In this document: positions 27,277 to 37,014 of the stretch, one piece after another
How positions within the stretch are numbered: the first letter of the stretch is position 1
Layout: each line of letters opens with the position of its first letter
Assembly: GCA_026710045.1 (NCBI GenBank)
Contig: JAPORU010000050.1
Location: 1-46,209 of the forward strand
Reading direction: 5' to 3'
DNA: 46,209 bases
DNA from: Aestuariivita sp.
Lineage (GTDB): Bacteria > Pseudomonadota > Alphaproteobacteria > Rhodobacterales > Rhodobacteraceae
Made by a program: the position numbers and the translations under genes
The notes under the pieces: model-generated
What the model saw: the letters and a program-made list of their open reading frames with translations, nothing else
Told to the model about the DNA's origin: nothing
The model's database searches: none

Positions 27277-27337
27277 CCTGCCGTATAAGTTTTTGCTAAG
27301 GTGAGCAGGTATGTGAACCGCCACCGAGAGGCTGAAT

Positions 27338-28621
27338 TTACAGGAGTGCTGGAGGTTGTGGCCCACCGGTCGCCCAATCAAGAAGCTCAACCGTGTGGAC
27401 AACAGGAATTTCTGTTCCGTTTCCAATCTGCATCATACAGCCAATGTTTCCTGCCGCGATAACGTCCGGTGATTGAGCCTCCAGGGTCTTGACTTTACGA
27501 TCCTTAAGTTCCTTCGATATCTCGGGCTGCATCAAGTTGTATGTCCCCGCAGACCCACAGCACAAATGACTATCAACAGGTTCCACGACCTTATATCCTG
27601 CCTTCTTGAGAAGGTCCTTGGGGTATGTCTTGATCTGTTGTCCGTGCTGTAATGAGCAGGCTGCATGATAAGCGACAGCGATGTCTTTTTCATCTCCATG
27701 TGGTAAATCGAGATTCATTAATAACTCACTGACATCAACGGCAATCTTCGAAACACGTGCTGCATCGTCCGCCAAGGATTCATTGCGGAATATATGCCCA
27801 TAGTCCTTTACCGTGGTTCCACAACCGCTTGTATTGATGACGATGGCATCCAGTCCTTGCCCATCCATTTCCTTTGACCATGCTCGAACATTCTTTGCGG
27901 CTGTGTTGTGGCTCAGTGCCGTCTTTCCCATATGATGCGTCAAGGCCCCGCAGCAGCCGGCCCCTTCGGCGACGACGACCTCGCAACCAAATCGCGTCAA
28001 CAGTCGTATCGTTGCGTCGTTAATGTCGGTGTTCAAGGCCTTTTGGGCGCAACCGGTCATCAATGCCACACGCATCTTTTTTGCACCAATGGGTGCAAAA
28101 CTCTGCGGATCATCATTTCGACTGACAGGAGGAACAACTTTTGGCGCCATCTCAAGCATCGCCTTGAGTCTTGGGTCTGGCATAAGAGATGCGAACGGAC
28201 GACCAACTTTCGCTCCCAACAATGCCACTCGGAATCGCATCGGGTACGGCAAGATTTGGGCAAGCACCCACCGTAGGACACGTTCAAACAGAGGTCTTTG
28301 ATAGCGATTCTCAATATACTCACGTGCATGGTCAACAAGATGCATATAATGTACACCGGACGGGCATGTGGTCATGCAGGCTAGACACGATAGACATCGA
28401 TCAATATGCTTTACAGTTTTCGCATCCGGATCACGGTTGTTTTCAAGCATATCCTTGATCAGGTAGATGCGACCACGTGGACTATCCAGTTCATCGCCTA
28501 AAACCTGATAGGTGGGGCAGGTAGCGGTGCAAAAACCGCAGTGAACACACGTGCGCAAGACCTCATTCGATCGCTTGATTCCGGGGTCCCTGAGTTGTTC
28601 TTCTGAAAACGTTGTCTGCAT
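27338..28621 (-). CDS. glcF: Glycolate oxidase iron-sulfur subunit
   Basis: A 427-residue protein carrying electrons from the GlcDE flavin subunits to the respiratory chain. Two 4Fe-4S ferredoxin motifs are intact: Cys25, 28, 31, 35 in CVHCGFCTATCPTY, and Cys76, 79, 82, 86 in CLSCLACMTTCPSG. The two C-terminal cysteine-rich CCG domains contain GAGCCGALTHHMG and HLCCGSAGTYN. It is the third gene of glcDEF but is separated from glcE by 459 bases, unlike the tight spacing between glcD and glcE. It may still be on the same transcript. Confidence 0.94.
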   Translation of the reverse strand: MQTTFSEEQLRDPGIKRSNEVLRTCVHCGFCTATCPTYQVLGDELDSPRGRIYLIKDMLENNRDPDAKTVKHIDRCLSCLACMTTCPSGVHYMHLVDHAREYIENRYQRPLFERVLRWVLAQILPYPMRFRVALLGAKVGRPFASLMPDPRLKAMLEMAPKVVPPVSRNDDPQSFAPIGAKKMRVALMTGCAQKALNTDINDATIRLLTRFGCEVVVAEGAGCCGALTHHMGKTALSHNTAAKNVRAWSKEMDGQGLDAIVINTSGCGTTVKDYGHIFRNESLADDAARVSKIAVDVSELLMNLDLPHGDEKDIAVAYHAACSLQHGQQIKTYPKDLLKKAGYKVVEPVDSHLCCGSAGTYNLMQPEISKELKDRKVKTLEAQSPDVIAAGNIGCMMQIGNGTEIPVVHTVELLDWATGGPQPPALL

Positions 28622-29080
28622 CGAAACTACCCTACATCCATTGTCTCGGGATCAAAGTTCTTGTGTTCATGTGGCGGGAACGTTGGAAAAGCCGTTCGTC
28701 CTTCGGCTCCGACGATCCGGGTTGTTTCGACTGATTATACGGGATAGGCTCCTTGAACGGCGATCCTTGAGGCGATGTCCGCTTTGCGAGGTCAGGTACA
28801 GCTGGCGTGACGCCAATCATCTCAAACCCGTGTGTAACCCGCTCGCTGCCCATATTTGCCATGATAGCATGTACTCGAGTGAAAGCTTGAAAAAATACTC
28901 GCCGAACCGCTGGTTGTGGACGTAAAACCATTCGGCCCAAGTTGGCAACGGAAGATGCGGCACATTGGTTGATCATTATCCACTGCATATGTGGCCAACC
29001 GTTATACCCGTTCTCGACATGTGATCTTCGTCACGCGATCAAACATGTATGGTCCTTCTTTTAAATCCATGTCCTTGTCC
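28622..29080. other. Unusual 459-base gap inside glcDEF
   Basis: glcE and glcF are normally adjacent. A minus-strand open frame at 28632-28988 (118 residues, rich in Arg, Pro and Ser toward its C-terminus) has no recognisable domain, and I do not call it a gene. No inverted repeats of an insertion sequence were seen. Confidence 0.4.
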
Positions 29081-30199
29081 TTATGCCGCTGTCATGAGTC
29101 CGGCGTTCAGAATTCCACGCGGATCAAATTGCGCTCTCAATCCGTCGCTGAGAGCTGCCACAGAAGGTAGCGCCGGTTGGAACATTCCGATACGATCACG
29201 TGTTTCCTGATCCGCCCGTACTAAGGTTGCATGCCCCGAAAATTTGCCAACTTGCGCACGCATATTTGTTCCCCTTCCTGACTTTAACCAGATCAGTCCA
29301 CCGCCCCAGTCATACATCAGTTCGGTCGTTTCCAGCCTGTCAGTAAGGTTCGGTCCATCGGATGGCTTGACGGAGAAGCGCCAGACATCACCCTCATGAT
29401 CATGGAAGGACTTTGCATCGCAAATCCCGCGCCAAATCTCAGCGGAGTCCTCCTTGTTCCGCGTTGTCTCTGCATTACCGAATTCAGTAAGTAAATCTGC
29501 GAGGCGCTGTGACCGATAACGAACACTTTCGGTAAATCCTTCCAATCTCAGGACCGTGATGTCTCGGCTCGGCAAGCAGGCGGCTCCCGTTACCTCAAAA
29601 GGTGATCCGAGAGCTTTCGACATGGCTTTCACCGCTGTTCGATCATCAAGGGAATGCAAAATGACGGTTGACTCTGTCTCGGGTTGTGGCAATACTTTCA
29701 GCGATACCTCCGTCAGAATTCCTAAGGTGCCGCGCGATCCTGCCATGAGCTTAACCAAATCATAACCTGTGACGTTCTTCATGACGCGTCCGCCATTCTT
29801 GATGATTTGGCCCGATCCAGTTACAAAGCGGACACCGAGAACAAAATCCCGGCAGCTACCAACGGCCACCCGTCGAGGTCCAGATATATTTGCGGCAACG
29901 ACGCCGCCAATTGTTGGTTCACCATCGGTACCGAGCAAACCACGGTAATCCATCGGTTCGAATGCAAGTCGTTGATTTTCGGATTGTAAGGCGTCATTGA
30001 CCTCTGCCAATGTCGTGCCGGCTTTCACAACCATCGTGAGGGCACCCGGCTCATAGAGTGAAATGCCGCTCAGTCCGGTCACGGTCAGCGCAATCCCTTC
30101 GGGAGCCATGCCCCGAGTGTTTCCCCCTTGAACGGCCAATGGATCCTGACTGGAACGTACGATCTCGGCAAGTTCATCTTCATTGCGTGGACTGAGCAT
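29081..30199 (-). CDS. glcE: Glycolate oxidase FAD-binding subunit
   Basis: A 372-residue FAD-linked oxidase subunit that works with GlcD and GlcF in oxidising glycolate to glyoxylate. The N-terminal PCMH-type FAD domain shows VQGGNTRGM, the EPGALTMVVKAGTTLAEV block, LAFEPMDYR, TIGGVVAANISGPRRVAVGSCRDFVLGVRFV and NVTGYDLVKLMAGSRGTLGILTEVSLKV. The C-terminus ends with FDPRGILNAGLM, typical of the family. It starts 24 bases after the glcD stop behind a GGAAAG ribosome binding site, so the two form an operon. Confidence 0.93.
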   Translation of the reverse strand: MLSPRNEDELAEIVRSSQDPLAVQGGNTRGMAPEGIALTVTGLSGISLYEPGALTMVVKAGTTLAEVNDALQSENQRLAFEPMDYRGLLGTDGEPTIGGVVAANISGPRRVAVGSCRDFVLGVRFVTGSGQIIKNGGRVMKNVTGYDLVKLMAGSRGTLGILTEVSLKVLPQPETESTVILHSLDDRTAVKAMSKALGSPFEVTGAACLPSRDITVLRLEGFTESVRYRSQRLADLLTEFGNAETTRNKEDSAEIWRGICDAKSFHDHEGDVWRFSVKPSDGPNLTDRLETTELMYDWGGGLIWLKSGRGTNMRAQVGKFSGHATLVRADQETRDRIGMFQPALPSVAALSDGLRAQFDPRGILNAGLMTAA

Positions 30200-30223
30200 G
30201 AATCTTTCCCGCGACTACGTTCG

Positions 30224-31672
30224 TTACTCGGCAGCCATCGTGTGCATTCGACGGCTCTCGCTATCCTCCAATGGAAAGACTTTGGCAGGATTGAGCAGCC
30301 AGTTCGGATCAAATACATCCTTGACAGCCATTTGGGCTTCAATATCGTCGCGGGTATATTGATGGGACATCAGATCACGTTTTTCGATACCAACCCCATG
30401 TTCACCGGTTAAACAACCACCAACTTCCACACATAATTTGAGAATATCGGCTCCGAAAGCCTCACATGTTTCCAGATCACCCGGTTTGTTGGCGTCAAAC
30501 AAGATCAAGGGATGCATGTTGCCGTCGCCGGCATGAAACACATTGGCGACATTCAAGCCGTAATTCTTGGACATTTCGCCAATTCGGCGTAAGACATACG
30601 GTAGGGATGAGACGGGTATTGTACCATCCAGACACATATAATCATTGATTTGACCCATTGCACCGAAGGCCGACTTGCGGCCAAGCCAAATCCGGCTGGC
30701 TTCGTCAGCATCGGCAGCTTCGCGTATTTCGATTGGATCATGTTTGGCTGCGATTTGTTTGATCAAACCGAGCTGCATATCAATTTCTTCTTCACTGCCT
30801 TCGACTTCAATGATCAGCAAAGCATCGCAAATCGGGTAGCCCGCCTTCGCGAATGCTTCGCACGCTTCAATACAGGGTCGATCCATAAACTCAATTGCCA
30901 CGGGTAAGACACCGGCCTTAATAATATCCGATACAACTTCACCGGCTACTTCATTGCTCTCATATCCCATGAGGACCGGCCGTGCACCTTCTGGTTTGCG
31001 TAAAATCCGAAGCGTTGCCTCGGTGACAACGCCGAGCTGCCCTTCCGAGCCACAGATCAGGCCCAGGAGGTCATAACCTCCGGAATCAAGATGTGCTCCG
31101 CCAAGTTCCACGATAGTGCCATCCATTTGCACCATTGTCACTCCCAGTAGGTTATTTGTCGTAACACCGTACTTTAGGCAATGTGCTCCTCCGGAGTTCA
31201 TCGCAATATTCCCCGCAATGGCGCAGGCAAGTTGTGACGATGGATCAGGGGCATAGAAGAAATCTTCGTCTTCGACCGCGCCCGTTATACTTAAGTTTGT
31301 ACGTCCTGTCTGAACTCGAATAATACGATTGTCATAGTCAACTTCGATAATCTCGTTCATACGGGCCACCCCGAGAATAACACAGTCGGCTGTTGGTAAG
31401 GCCCCTCCAGCCAGCGATGTTCCGGATCCTCTCGGAACAACCGGCACGCCTTCTTCGTAACAAATTTTGAGGATGTCGGACACCTCTCGTGTCGTTGAAG
31501 GAAGCACAACGATTAAAGGTGGGCACCGGTAAGCGGAGAGAGCATCGCATTCATAGGCCCGTGTTTCCGATATCTCGTGAATCACCGCGTCTTTCGGCAA
31601 TACCGATGTCAACCGAGTCACTAAACGCGGCTTAAGAGACAGTATCGTAGGGTTCGGTTCTGGCATTTGCAT
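30224..31672 (-). CDS. glcD: Glycolate oxidase subunit GlcD (FAD-linked oxidase)
   Basis: A 482-residue flavoprotein, the catalytic subunit of glycolate oxidase. FAD-binding features are PLIVVLPSTTREVSDILKICYEEGVPVVPRGSGTSLAGGALP, SQLACAIAGNIAMNSGGAHCLKYGVTTNNLLG and ICGSEGQLGVVTEATLRIL. The C-terminal cap has HAGDGNMHPLILFD and GGCLTGEHGVGIEKRDLM, and the tail FDPNWLLNPAKVFP. It leads the glcDE(F) operon. AGGAGG stands before the ATG, and a 25-bp palindrome abuts that ribosome binding site. D-lactate dehydrogenases are related, but the adjacent glcE and glcF fix the assignment. Confidence 0.94.
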   Translation of the reverse strand: MQMPEPNPTILSLKPRLVTRLTSVLPKDAVIHEISETRAYECDALSAYRCPPLIVVLPSTTREVSDILKICYEEGVPVVPRGSGTSLAGGALPTADCVILGVARMNEIIEVDYDNRIIRVQTGRTNLSITGAVEDEDFFYAPDPSSQLACAIAGNIAMNSGGAHCLKYGVTTNNLLGVTMVQMDGTIVELGGAHLDSGGYDLLGLICGSEGQLGVVTEATLRILRKPEGARPVLMGYESNEVAGEVVSDIIKAGVLPVAIEFMDRPCIEACEAFAKAGYPICDALLIIEVEGSEEEIDMQLGLIKQIAAKHDPIEIREAADADEASRIWLGRKSAFGAMGQINDYMCLDGTIPVSSLPYVLRRIGEMSKNYGLNVANVFHAGDGNMHPLILFDANKPGDLETCEAFGADILKLCVEVGGCLTGEHGVGIEKRDLMSHQYTRDDIEAQMAVKDVFDPNWLLNPAKVFPLEDSESRRMHTMAAE

Positions 31673-31686
31673 CGGTGTTCCCTCCT

Positions 31687-31711
31687 AATTGGTAAATAAA
31701 TATTACCAATT
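31687..31711 (-). promoter_or_regulatory. Perfect palindrome before glcD, candidate GntR-type operator
   Basis: AATTGGTAA (31687-31695) and TTACCAATT (31703-31711) form a perfect 9-bp inverted repeat with a 7-base centre. The arms match the AATTGGT/ACCAATT half-sites used by GntR/FadR-family regulators such as PdhR, but the spacing is longer. It lies directly upstream of the glcD Shine-Dalgarno, where a bound repressor or an RNA hairpin could block expression. Confidence 0.6.
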
Positions 31712-32031
31712 CTGTAAATTACAAGTGATGTGTGACCCTATATTCCCAATTCCTAAAAAATTATCATCAAATGAGTGATAAACTCCGAATCGACGCATGA
31801 AGTTCCCTCCCCCTGACGGCTCTTGTTCCTTGGCGATAGTCCAACTGCTGATGCGTGTCAGGTTGTCAAACGATCACGTCATATGCAGAATGTAATCTGA
31901 TTTCCGTGTACATTTCCCCAATGTCTGTGATCGAACCTTCTTTCGTGAATCAGCGAAGAGATTGATTGAAGAGTGCCGGCATGATTCTGATTTAGATCAA
32001 AATCCGATCAACCTTGTCGGCCGTAAGGTCT
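31712..32031. other. Gap between rlmH and glcD
   Basis: No gene. A+T rich near glcD, with another CCAATT word near 31748 and a TTATCA/TGATAA pair near 31761-31781. The promoter of glcDEF should lie in this part; no glcC-type regulator is encoded here. Confidence 0.4.
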
Positions 32032-32511
32032 TTAACTCCGATGATAAGGTGTTCCCGCCAATATTGTGACGGCACGATAGAGTTGTTCGGCTAACATGAC
32101 CCGCACAAGTTTATGTGGCCATACCATGGCTCCAAAACTCATCACTTGGTCAGCGCGTGCTCTGAAATCTGGATCAACTCCATCTGCTCCGCCAATCATG
32201 AATGCGAGATGCGGCGTGCCCTCATCTCTCAAACGTTCCAGCCATTCGGCAAAGCTCGGGGATGTCATTGTGGCACCACGTTCATCCAGGAGACACACCA
32301 CGGCCCGCTTGGGAACAGACGCTTGGAGGAGACGTGTTTCAGCGACGCGACCACCGTTTTTTCTCTCGATAATCTCTGTGACAGTTGCCGGTCCCATGCC
32401 AAGACCTTGGGTGATACGGTTAAATTGTGCCAAGAAATCATCGACGAGCCGACGTTCAGGGCTGTCACGAAGCCGTCCAACCGCAAGAATATGAACGTGC
32501 ATCATGAACAA
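32032..32511 (-). CDS. rlmH: 23S rRNA pseudouridine-1915 N3-methyltransferase
   Basis: RlmH, a SPOUT-class methyltransferase, methylates pseudouridine 1915 in helix 69 of 23S rRNA on assembled 70S ribosomes. The 159-residue protein has HILAVGRLRDSPERRLVDDFLAQF at the start, VCLLDERGATMTS, the SAM-binding knot FMIGGADGVDPDF and the C-terminal LVRVMLAEQLYRAVTILAGTPYHR. It lies 12 bases after rsfS on the same strand, the common bacterial pairing. Translation probably begins at one of three nearby ATGs (32511, 32505 or 32502). Confidence 0.95.
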   Translation of the reverse strand: MFMMHVHILAVGRLRDSPERRLVDDFLAQFNRITQGLGMGPATVTEIIERKNGGRVAETRLLQASVPKRAVVCLLDERGATMTSPSFAEWLERLRDEGTPHLAFMIGGADGVDPDFRARADQVMSFGAMVWPHKLVRVMLAEQLYRAVTILAGTPYHRS

Positions 32512-32523
32512 ATGAAACCGCGT

Positions 32524-32949
32524 TTACGTCGCTGGTGGAGAAGCGGCGAGCCACATTTTTTCGAGTTGGTAGAACTCCCGAACCTCTGGACGAAAGATAT
32601 GTATGATGATGTCACCCGTATCAATAAGTACCCAATCTCCGCGGTCTTTCCCCTCGACACGGGAAATAATGCCAAAATCCACCTTTATTTTTTGAATTAA
32701 TTTCTCTGCCAAAGCCGAAACTTGACGAGTTGAACGACCCGAACACACAATCATGTAGTCGCCGATCGATGACTTACCCTCAAGATCAATTGTAATGACG
32801 TCTTCCGCTTTATCGTCCGACAGTTGGGACGTAACGGCCGTGAGTAATCGTTCCGCTGAGGCGCTTGTCCGTTTCGCATCTGGCTGTTTTCCCCTATTTT
32901 CAGCGGCAGAAACCGCAACTGTGTTGATCGACAGAACATTATCCTCCAT
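32524..32949 (-). CDS. rsfS: Ribosomal silencing factor RsfS
   Basis: RsfS (Iojap/DUF143) binds ribosomal protein uL14 and blocks subunit joining during starvation. The 141-residue protein carries an N-terminal extension of about 30 residues, then the family core: KAEDVITIDLEGKSSIGDYMIVCSGRSTRQVSALAEKL and GKDRGDWVLIDTGDIIIHIFRPEVREFYQLEKMW. It is followed directly by rlmH. nadD and obg, which often precede rsfS in Alphaproteobacteria, are not here; instead leuC diverges upstream. Confidence 0.95.
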   Translation of the reverse strand: MEDNVLSINTVAVSAAENRGKQPDAKRTSASAERLLTAVTSQLSDDKAEDVITIDLEGKSSIGDYMIVCSGRSTRQVSALAEKLIQKIKVDFGIISRVEGKDRGDWVLIDTGDIIIHIFRPEVREFYQLEKMWLAASPPAT

Positions 32950-33503
32950 AGAATTTAGGGTGGGTTCGTTCGCGAACCTCTGTCAATTTAAGGGGTAACG
33001 AATGCCATTGCAATAAATTCTTCATCGGCTGAGGCCGACGAGTAATGTGATTTGGTCTTGCTTTAAAATCAGGCACACGGCTATAGTTCTGCACGACCAA
33101 AAGGGCTTCGAGGAAAAAAAGGGGTGCGCGCGTTCGTTAATATTGATGATGCGCGTCTGTATGCACACTCTGCGAGAAGTCTTGCTGACGCGTTCGTGTT
33201 GATTCATTGGGAGAGGTTTCGCGTCACTATACGTCTTTTTCTTCTGGAAGTTAAACGGCAGAATTGCCCAAATGCGTTCCATTGGCCGTTGGATGGAGAG
33301 TGGTCGCTGTCAGAATTGCACGCATGAAAATAACTTGCATTGTGGTCGTAAGTTGCTCTTGCCCGTGCAGTCTGAACTCGGTACCTTCTGTGCATTGTGT
33401 GACAACGCCATTTGGCGATGTCCAATCGAGTTGGGTTGCGATCAAAGTCGATTGGATAAATCGACATCTCGAAGAAATCATAATAATTTCGAAGGTGATT
33501 CCA
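32950..33503. other. Divergent region between rsfS and leuC
   Basis: About 550 bases without a recognised gene. The leuC frame stays open upstream to 33264, but that part lacks homology and precedes a good ribosome binding site. No leader peptide rich in Leu codons and no riboswitch was recognised. Contains a run of 7 A next to 4 G near 33114. Confidence 0.4.
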
Positions 33504-34910
33504 ATGCCTCCCAAGACACTTTATGATAAGATTTGGAATGCCCATGTCGCCCACGAAGCGGTGGATGGCACCTGCTTACTTTATATTGATCGTCATCTCG
33601 TACATGAGGTGACGAGCCCGCAAGCCTTTGAAGGTTTGCGTATAGCAGGGCGAAGCATTCGCTCTCCAGACAAGACCATCGCGGTACCGGATCATAACGT
33701 GCCGACGACCGAAGGGCGTGAAGATCCGCAGAATATGACGGAAGACAGTGCGATTCAAGTTGCAGCACTTGATAAGAATGCAAGGGAGTTTGGAATTCAT
33801 TATTATCCAGTGACAGATATTCGGCAGGGAATCGTACATATCGTTGGACCGGAGCAAGGATGGACTCTGCCTGGAATGACGGTCGTATGTGGGGACTCGC
33901 ACACGGCGACTCATGGTGCTTTTGGATCTCTTGCGCATGGGATTGGAACCTCTGAAGTTGAGCATGTTCTGGCTACGCAAACCCTGATTCAGAAGAAATC
34001 AAAAAATATGAAAGTGGAAATCACCGGTAAACTTGCTCCCGGTGTCACGGCAAAGGATATCACGCTGTCTGTTATCCAAAGAACCGGAACTGCGGGTGGA
34101 ACGGGTCACGTAATCGAATACTGTGGTGAGGCCATTCGTGATCTTTCGATGGAAGGCCGAATGACTGTATGCAATATGGCTATCGAAGGTGGTGCACGTG
34201 CCGGGTTAATAGCGCCGGATCAGAAAACTTTCGCTTACATTAAAGGTCGCCCACATGCTCCGAAAGGAGCGCAATGGGAGGCCGCACTTGCCTGGTGGAA
34301 AACGCTTTATTCCGACGAAGACGCCATCTGGGATAAAGTTATCACGATGAGCGCTGATGACATCGCCCCTGTCGTTACTTGGGGAACGTCACCGGAAGAT
34401 GTGCTGCCGATCACGGACGTGGTTCCATCACCGCATGATTTCGAAGGTGGAAAAGTCGGTGCTGTAGAGCGATCCCTTGAATATATGGGGTTAAGTCCGG
34501 GAACAAAACTTTCTGATATCAAGATCGATACCATATTCATTGGATCCTGCACCAATGGAAGAATTGAAGACTTGCGAGCGGCCGCAGACATTCTAAGGGG
34601 AAAAAAGATTCAAAGTGGCCTGCGCGCAATCGTTGTACCCGGCTCGGGACTCGTTCGTGAGCAAGCGGAACACGAAGGCCTGGCAGAAATCTTCCGGCAG
34701 GCTGGATTTGAATGGAGACTGGCGGGGTGTTCCATGTGCCTGGCGATGAACCCTGATCAATTGCGGCCTGGTGAACGCTGTGCCGCAACATCAAACCGTA
34801 ACTTTGAAGGCCGACAGGGCCGCGGCGGGCGAACGCATTTGATGAGCCCCGCCATGGCGGCCGCGGCGGCGATAACAGGACGGCTCACGGACGTAAGAGA
34901 GATGATCTGA
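33504..34910 (+). CDS. leuC: 3-isopropylmalate dehydratase large subunit
   Basis: LeuC, with LeuD, isomerises 2- to 3-isopropylmalate in leucine synthesis using a 4Fe-4S cluster. I place the start at ATG 33504 ([11 protein letters not shown]) behind GAAGGTG, giving 468 residues like other LeuC proteins; the longer open frame from 33264 lacks homology. Conserved blocks are [46 protein letters not shown] and the cluster cysteines in IGSCTNGR and [10 protein letters not shown]. The [10 protein letters not shown] motif is near the end. Its TGA overlaps the leuD ATG, so the two are translationally coupled. Confidence 0.97.
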   Translation: MPPKTLYDKIWNAHVAHEAVDGTCLLYIDRHLVHEVTSPQAFEGLRIAGRSIRSPDKTIAVPDHNVPTTEGREDPQNMTEDSAIQVAALDKNAREFGIHYYPVTDIRQGIVHIVGPEQGWTLPGMTVVCGDSHTATHGAFGSLAHGIGTSEVEHVLATQTLIQKKSKNMKVEITGKLAPGVTAKDITLSVIQRTGTAGGTGHVIEYCGEAIRDLSMEGRMTVCNMAIEGGARAGLIAPDQKTFAYIKGRPHAPKGAQWEAALAWWKTLYSDEDAIWDKVITMSADDIAPVVTWGTSPEDVLPITDVVPSPHDFEGGKVGAVERSLEYMGLSPGTKLSDIKIDTIFIGSCTNGRIEDLRAAADILRGKKIQSGLRAIVVPGSGLVREQAEHEGLAEIFRQAGFEWRLAGCSMCLAMNPDQLRPGERCAATSNRNFEGRQGRGGRTHLMSPAMAAAAAITGRLTDVREMI

Positions 34911-35515
34911 TGGAACGCTTTACAACACTCACGGGTATCGCGGCCCCAATGCCCCTGGTCAATATCGATACAGATATGATCATTCCAAAGCAATTTCTGA
35001 AGACGATAAAACGTTCCGGGCTTGGTGCCAATCTGTTTGACGAAATGCGCTACTTTGAAAGCGGGCACGAGAATCCTGAGTTCGTCTTGAACCAGGAGAA
35101 ATACCGAGATTGCCAGATCCTGGTGACTGGAGAGAACTTTGGCTGCGGGTCGTCCCGAGAGCATGCACCATGGGCTTTAATGGATTTTGGAATTCGATGC
35201 ATTATCTCAGCAAGCTTCGCAGATATCTTCTATAACAACTGTTTCAAGAATGGCATCTTGCCCTTGACATTTTCACAGGAAATTGTCGCGAACTTGATGC
35301 AAGATGCGGAAAAAGGAGCAAACGCCCGTATGACGATTGATCTTGAAACGCAAAGCGTGACCACTTCGGATGGCGAGCGTTTCTTGTTTGATATCGATCG
35401 CTTTCGAAAATACTGTCTATTGAACGGGCTCGATGATATCGGACTTACGCTTGAAAAGATTGCGTTCATCGACACATTCGAAAGGCAATCCCGAATGGAA
35501 CGTCCATGGGTTTGA
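34910..35515 (+). CDS. leuD: 3-isopropylmalate dehydratase small subunit
   Basis: LeuD, 201 residues, forms the swivelling domain of isopropylmalate isomerase. Family features are [62 protein letters not shown] and the [10 protein letters not shown] tail. The start overlaps the leuC stop in a TGATG. leuB follows after 164 bases on the same strand. Confidence 0.97.
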   Translation: MERFTTLTGIAAPMPLVNIDTDMIIPKQFLKTIKRSGLGANLFDEMRYFESGHENPEFVLNQEKYRDCQILVTGENFGCGSSREHAPWALMDFGIRCIISASFADIFYNNCFKNGILPLTFSQEIVANLMQDAEKGANARMTIDLETQSVTTSDGERFLFDIDRFRKYCLLNGLDDIGLTLEKIAFIDTFERQSRMERPWV

Positions 35516-35679
35516 CGCGAACGGCTCTCTGTCTGTCGGGGCATAAGTCCAGATGATGTCACGACGTGGCTTATAGCCAATTCAGAAACACACAGGCTAG
35601 CACATTCGCAATCGGGTTCTATTGATGTTTGACGGTTCTCAGCGAAATCAGGGTTCGAGAAAGGCAGGGTCTTAAATTA

Positions 35680-36783
35680 ATGCCGAAGTTTTCTCTTTTG
35701 ATTTTGCCGGGTGATGGCATCGGCCCCGAGGTGATGACCGAGGTTCGCCGCGTCATTGATTGGTTCATCGATAAACGCAACCTCGGTTTTGATATCATCG
35801 AAGATCTTGTTGGGGGGGCCGCTTACGATATCTACGGTACACCCCTTCATGACACGACGTTGGCTCAGGCCAAGGCTGTCGATGCCGTTCTATTGGGAGC
35901 AGTTGGCGGTCCCAAATATGATGATCTTGATTTTGACGTTAAGCCCGAACGTGGGTTGTTGAGACTTCGTAAGGAACTTGACTTGTTCGCGAATCTGCGT
36001 CCGGCACAGTGTTTTGATGCCTTGTCAGATTTTTCATCACTGAAGCGTGACGTTGTGTCCGGCCTTGATCTACTGATTGTCCGGGAGTTGACATCCGGCG
36101 TTTATTTTGGAGAACCGCGGGGAATATTTACGGAAGGTAATGAACGCGTCGGTATCAATACCCAGCGCTACACTGAAAGTGAAATTGAGCGCGTTGCTAA
36201 AGCCGCCTTTGAATTGGCTATGCAACGCAATTGCCGACTCTGTTCGATGGAAAAAGCAAATGTGATGGAGTCCGGTGTTCTTTGGCGCGAGGTGGTCACA
36301 CGTGTCGGCGCCGATTTCCCAGAGGTTGACCTCAGTCATATGTATGCAGATGCGGGCGCTATGCAGTTGACACGTCAGCCGAAGCAATTTGATGTCATTG
36401 TTACCGATAACTTATTTGGCGACTTGCTTTCGGACCTTGCCGCGATGCTGACGGGATCGCTTGGCATGTTACCTTCCGCGAGCCTGGGCGCGCCGATGGA
36501 CAATGGACGTCCTCGGGCACTGTATGAACCGGTTCATGGATCCGCCCCTGATATTGCTGGGCAAGGATTAAGCAACCCGATGGCTTGCATTCTGAGTTTC
36601 GCGATGGCGCTACGTTATTCATTTAAACTCGATCACGAGGCGAATCGCTTGGAGATGGCCGTTCAGAGTGTGCTCGCGGATGGCCTGCGTACGGCTGATC
36701 TTCTGGGAGAAGATGGCACCGATTCCGTATCCACGGCTGCAATGGGTGATGCAATTTTAGCTCAGTTGAATTTATCGCTTTGA
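35680..36783 (+). CDS. leuB: 3-isopropylmalate dehydrogenase
   Basis: LeuB oxidatively decarboxylates 3-isopropylmalate to 2-ketoisocaproate with NAD+. The preferred start is ATG 35680 ([18 protein letters not shown]), giving 367 residues; the upstream in-frame start at 35629 adds a non-homologous leader. Motifs are [10 protein letters not shown], the [14 protein letters not shown] substrate loop, the [10 protein letters not shown] region with active-site Lys, [12 protein letters not shown] and the NAD-binding [17 protein letters not shown] seven-G run codes Val-Gly-Gly-Ala in frame. It completes leuCDB. Confidence 0.97.
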   Translation: MPKFSLLILPGDGIGPEVMTEVRRVIDWFIDKRNLGFDIIEDLVGGAAYDIYGTPLHDTTLAQAKAVDAVLLGAVGGPKYDDLDFDVKPERGLLRLRKELDLFANLRPAQCFDALSDFSSLKRDVVSGLDLLIVRELTSGVYFGEPRGIFTEGNERVGINTQRYTESEIERVAKAAFELAMQRNCRLCSMEKANVMESGVLWREVVTRVGADFPEVDLSHMYADAGAMQLTRQPKQFDVIVTDNLFGDLLSDLAAMLTGSLGMLPSASLGAPMDNGRPRALYEPVHGSAPDIAGQGLSNPMACILSFAMALRYSFKLDHEANRLEMAVQSVLADGLRTADLLGEDGTDSVSTAAMGDAILAQLNLSL

Positions 36784-36845
36784 TCGATCATAGTCTCAAT
36801 TGCCGTTGTAATGTGCGTTAACCATCGTTATGATGACAGATGTTA

Positions 36846-36922
36846 CGGAGTGTAGCTCAGCCTGGTAGAGCACTGTCTTCGGGAGGCAGGGGTCGTGAGT
36901 TCAAATCTCGCCACTCCGACCA
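36846..36922 (+). tRNA. tRNA-Pro (anticodon CGG)
   Basis: A complete 77-base cloverleaf with encoded CCA. The acceptor CGGAGTG pairs perfectly with CACTCCG (36912-36918). The D arm is GCTC/GAGC. The anticodon stem CTGTC/GGCAG closes the loop TTCGGGA, with CGG at 36880-36882. The T arm is GTGAG-TTCAAAT-CTCGC with one T-G pair. It lies 62 bases after leuB on the same strand. Confidence 0.96.
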
Positions 36923-37014
36923 CCGAATGTATGCACATATATGTGATCGAAACCAGATGATGTTTGCTTTACGAGACTCCTATCGCAATCCTCAGTTTGA
37001 TCCTATGTGATCCA

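Noticed and set aside
28632-28988. 118-residue minus-strand frame between glcE and glcF
   Set aside because: No recognisable domain and biased composition; kept only as an observation on the gap.
33264-33503. 80-residue N-terminal extension of LeuC
   Set aside because: No homology to LeuC; ATG 33504 has a ribosome binding site and gives the normal length.
35811-35820. Run of seven G in leuB as another slippage switch
   Set aside because: It codes a conserved Val-Gly-Gly-Ala stretch in frame in an essential biosynthetic gene and is shorter than the two tracts in the secreted genes.
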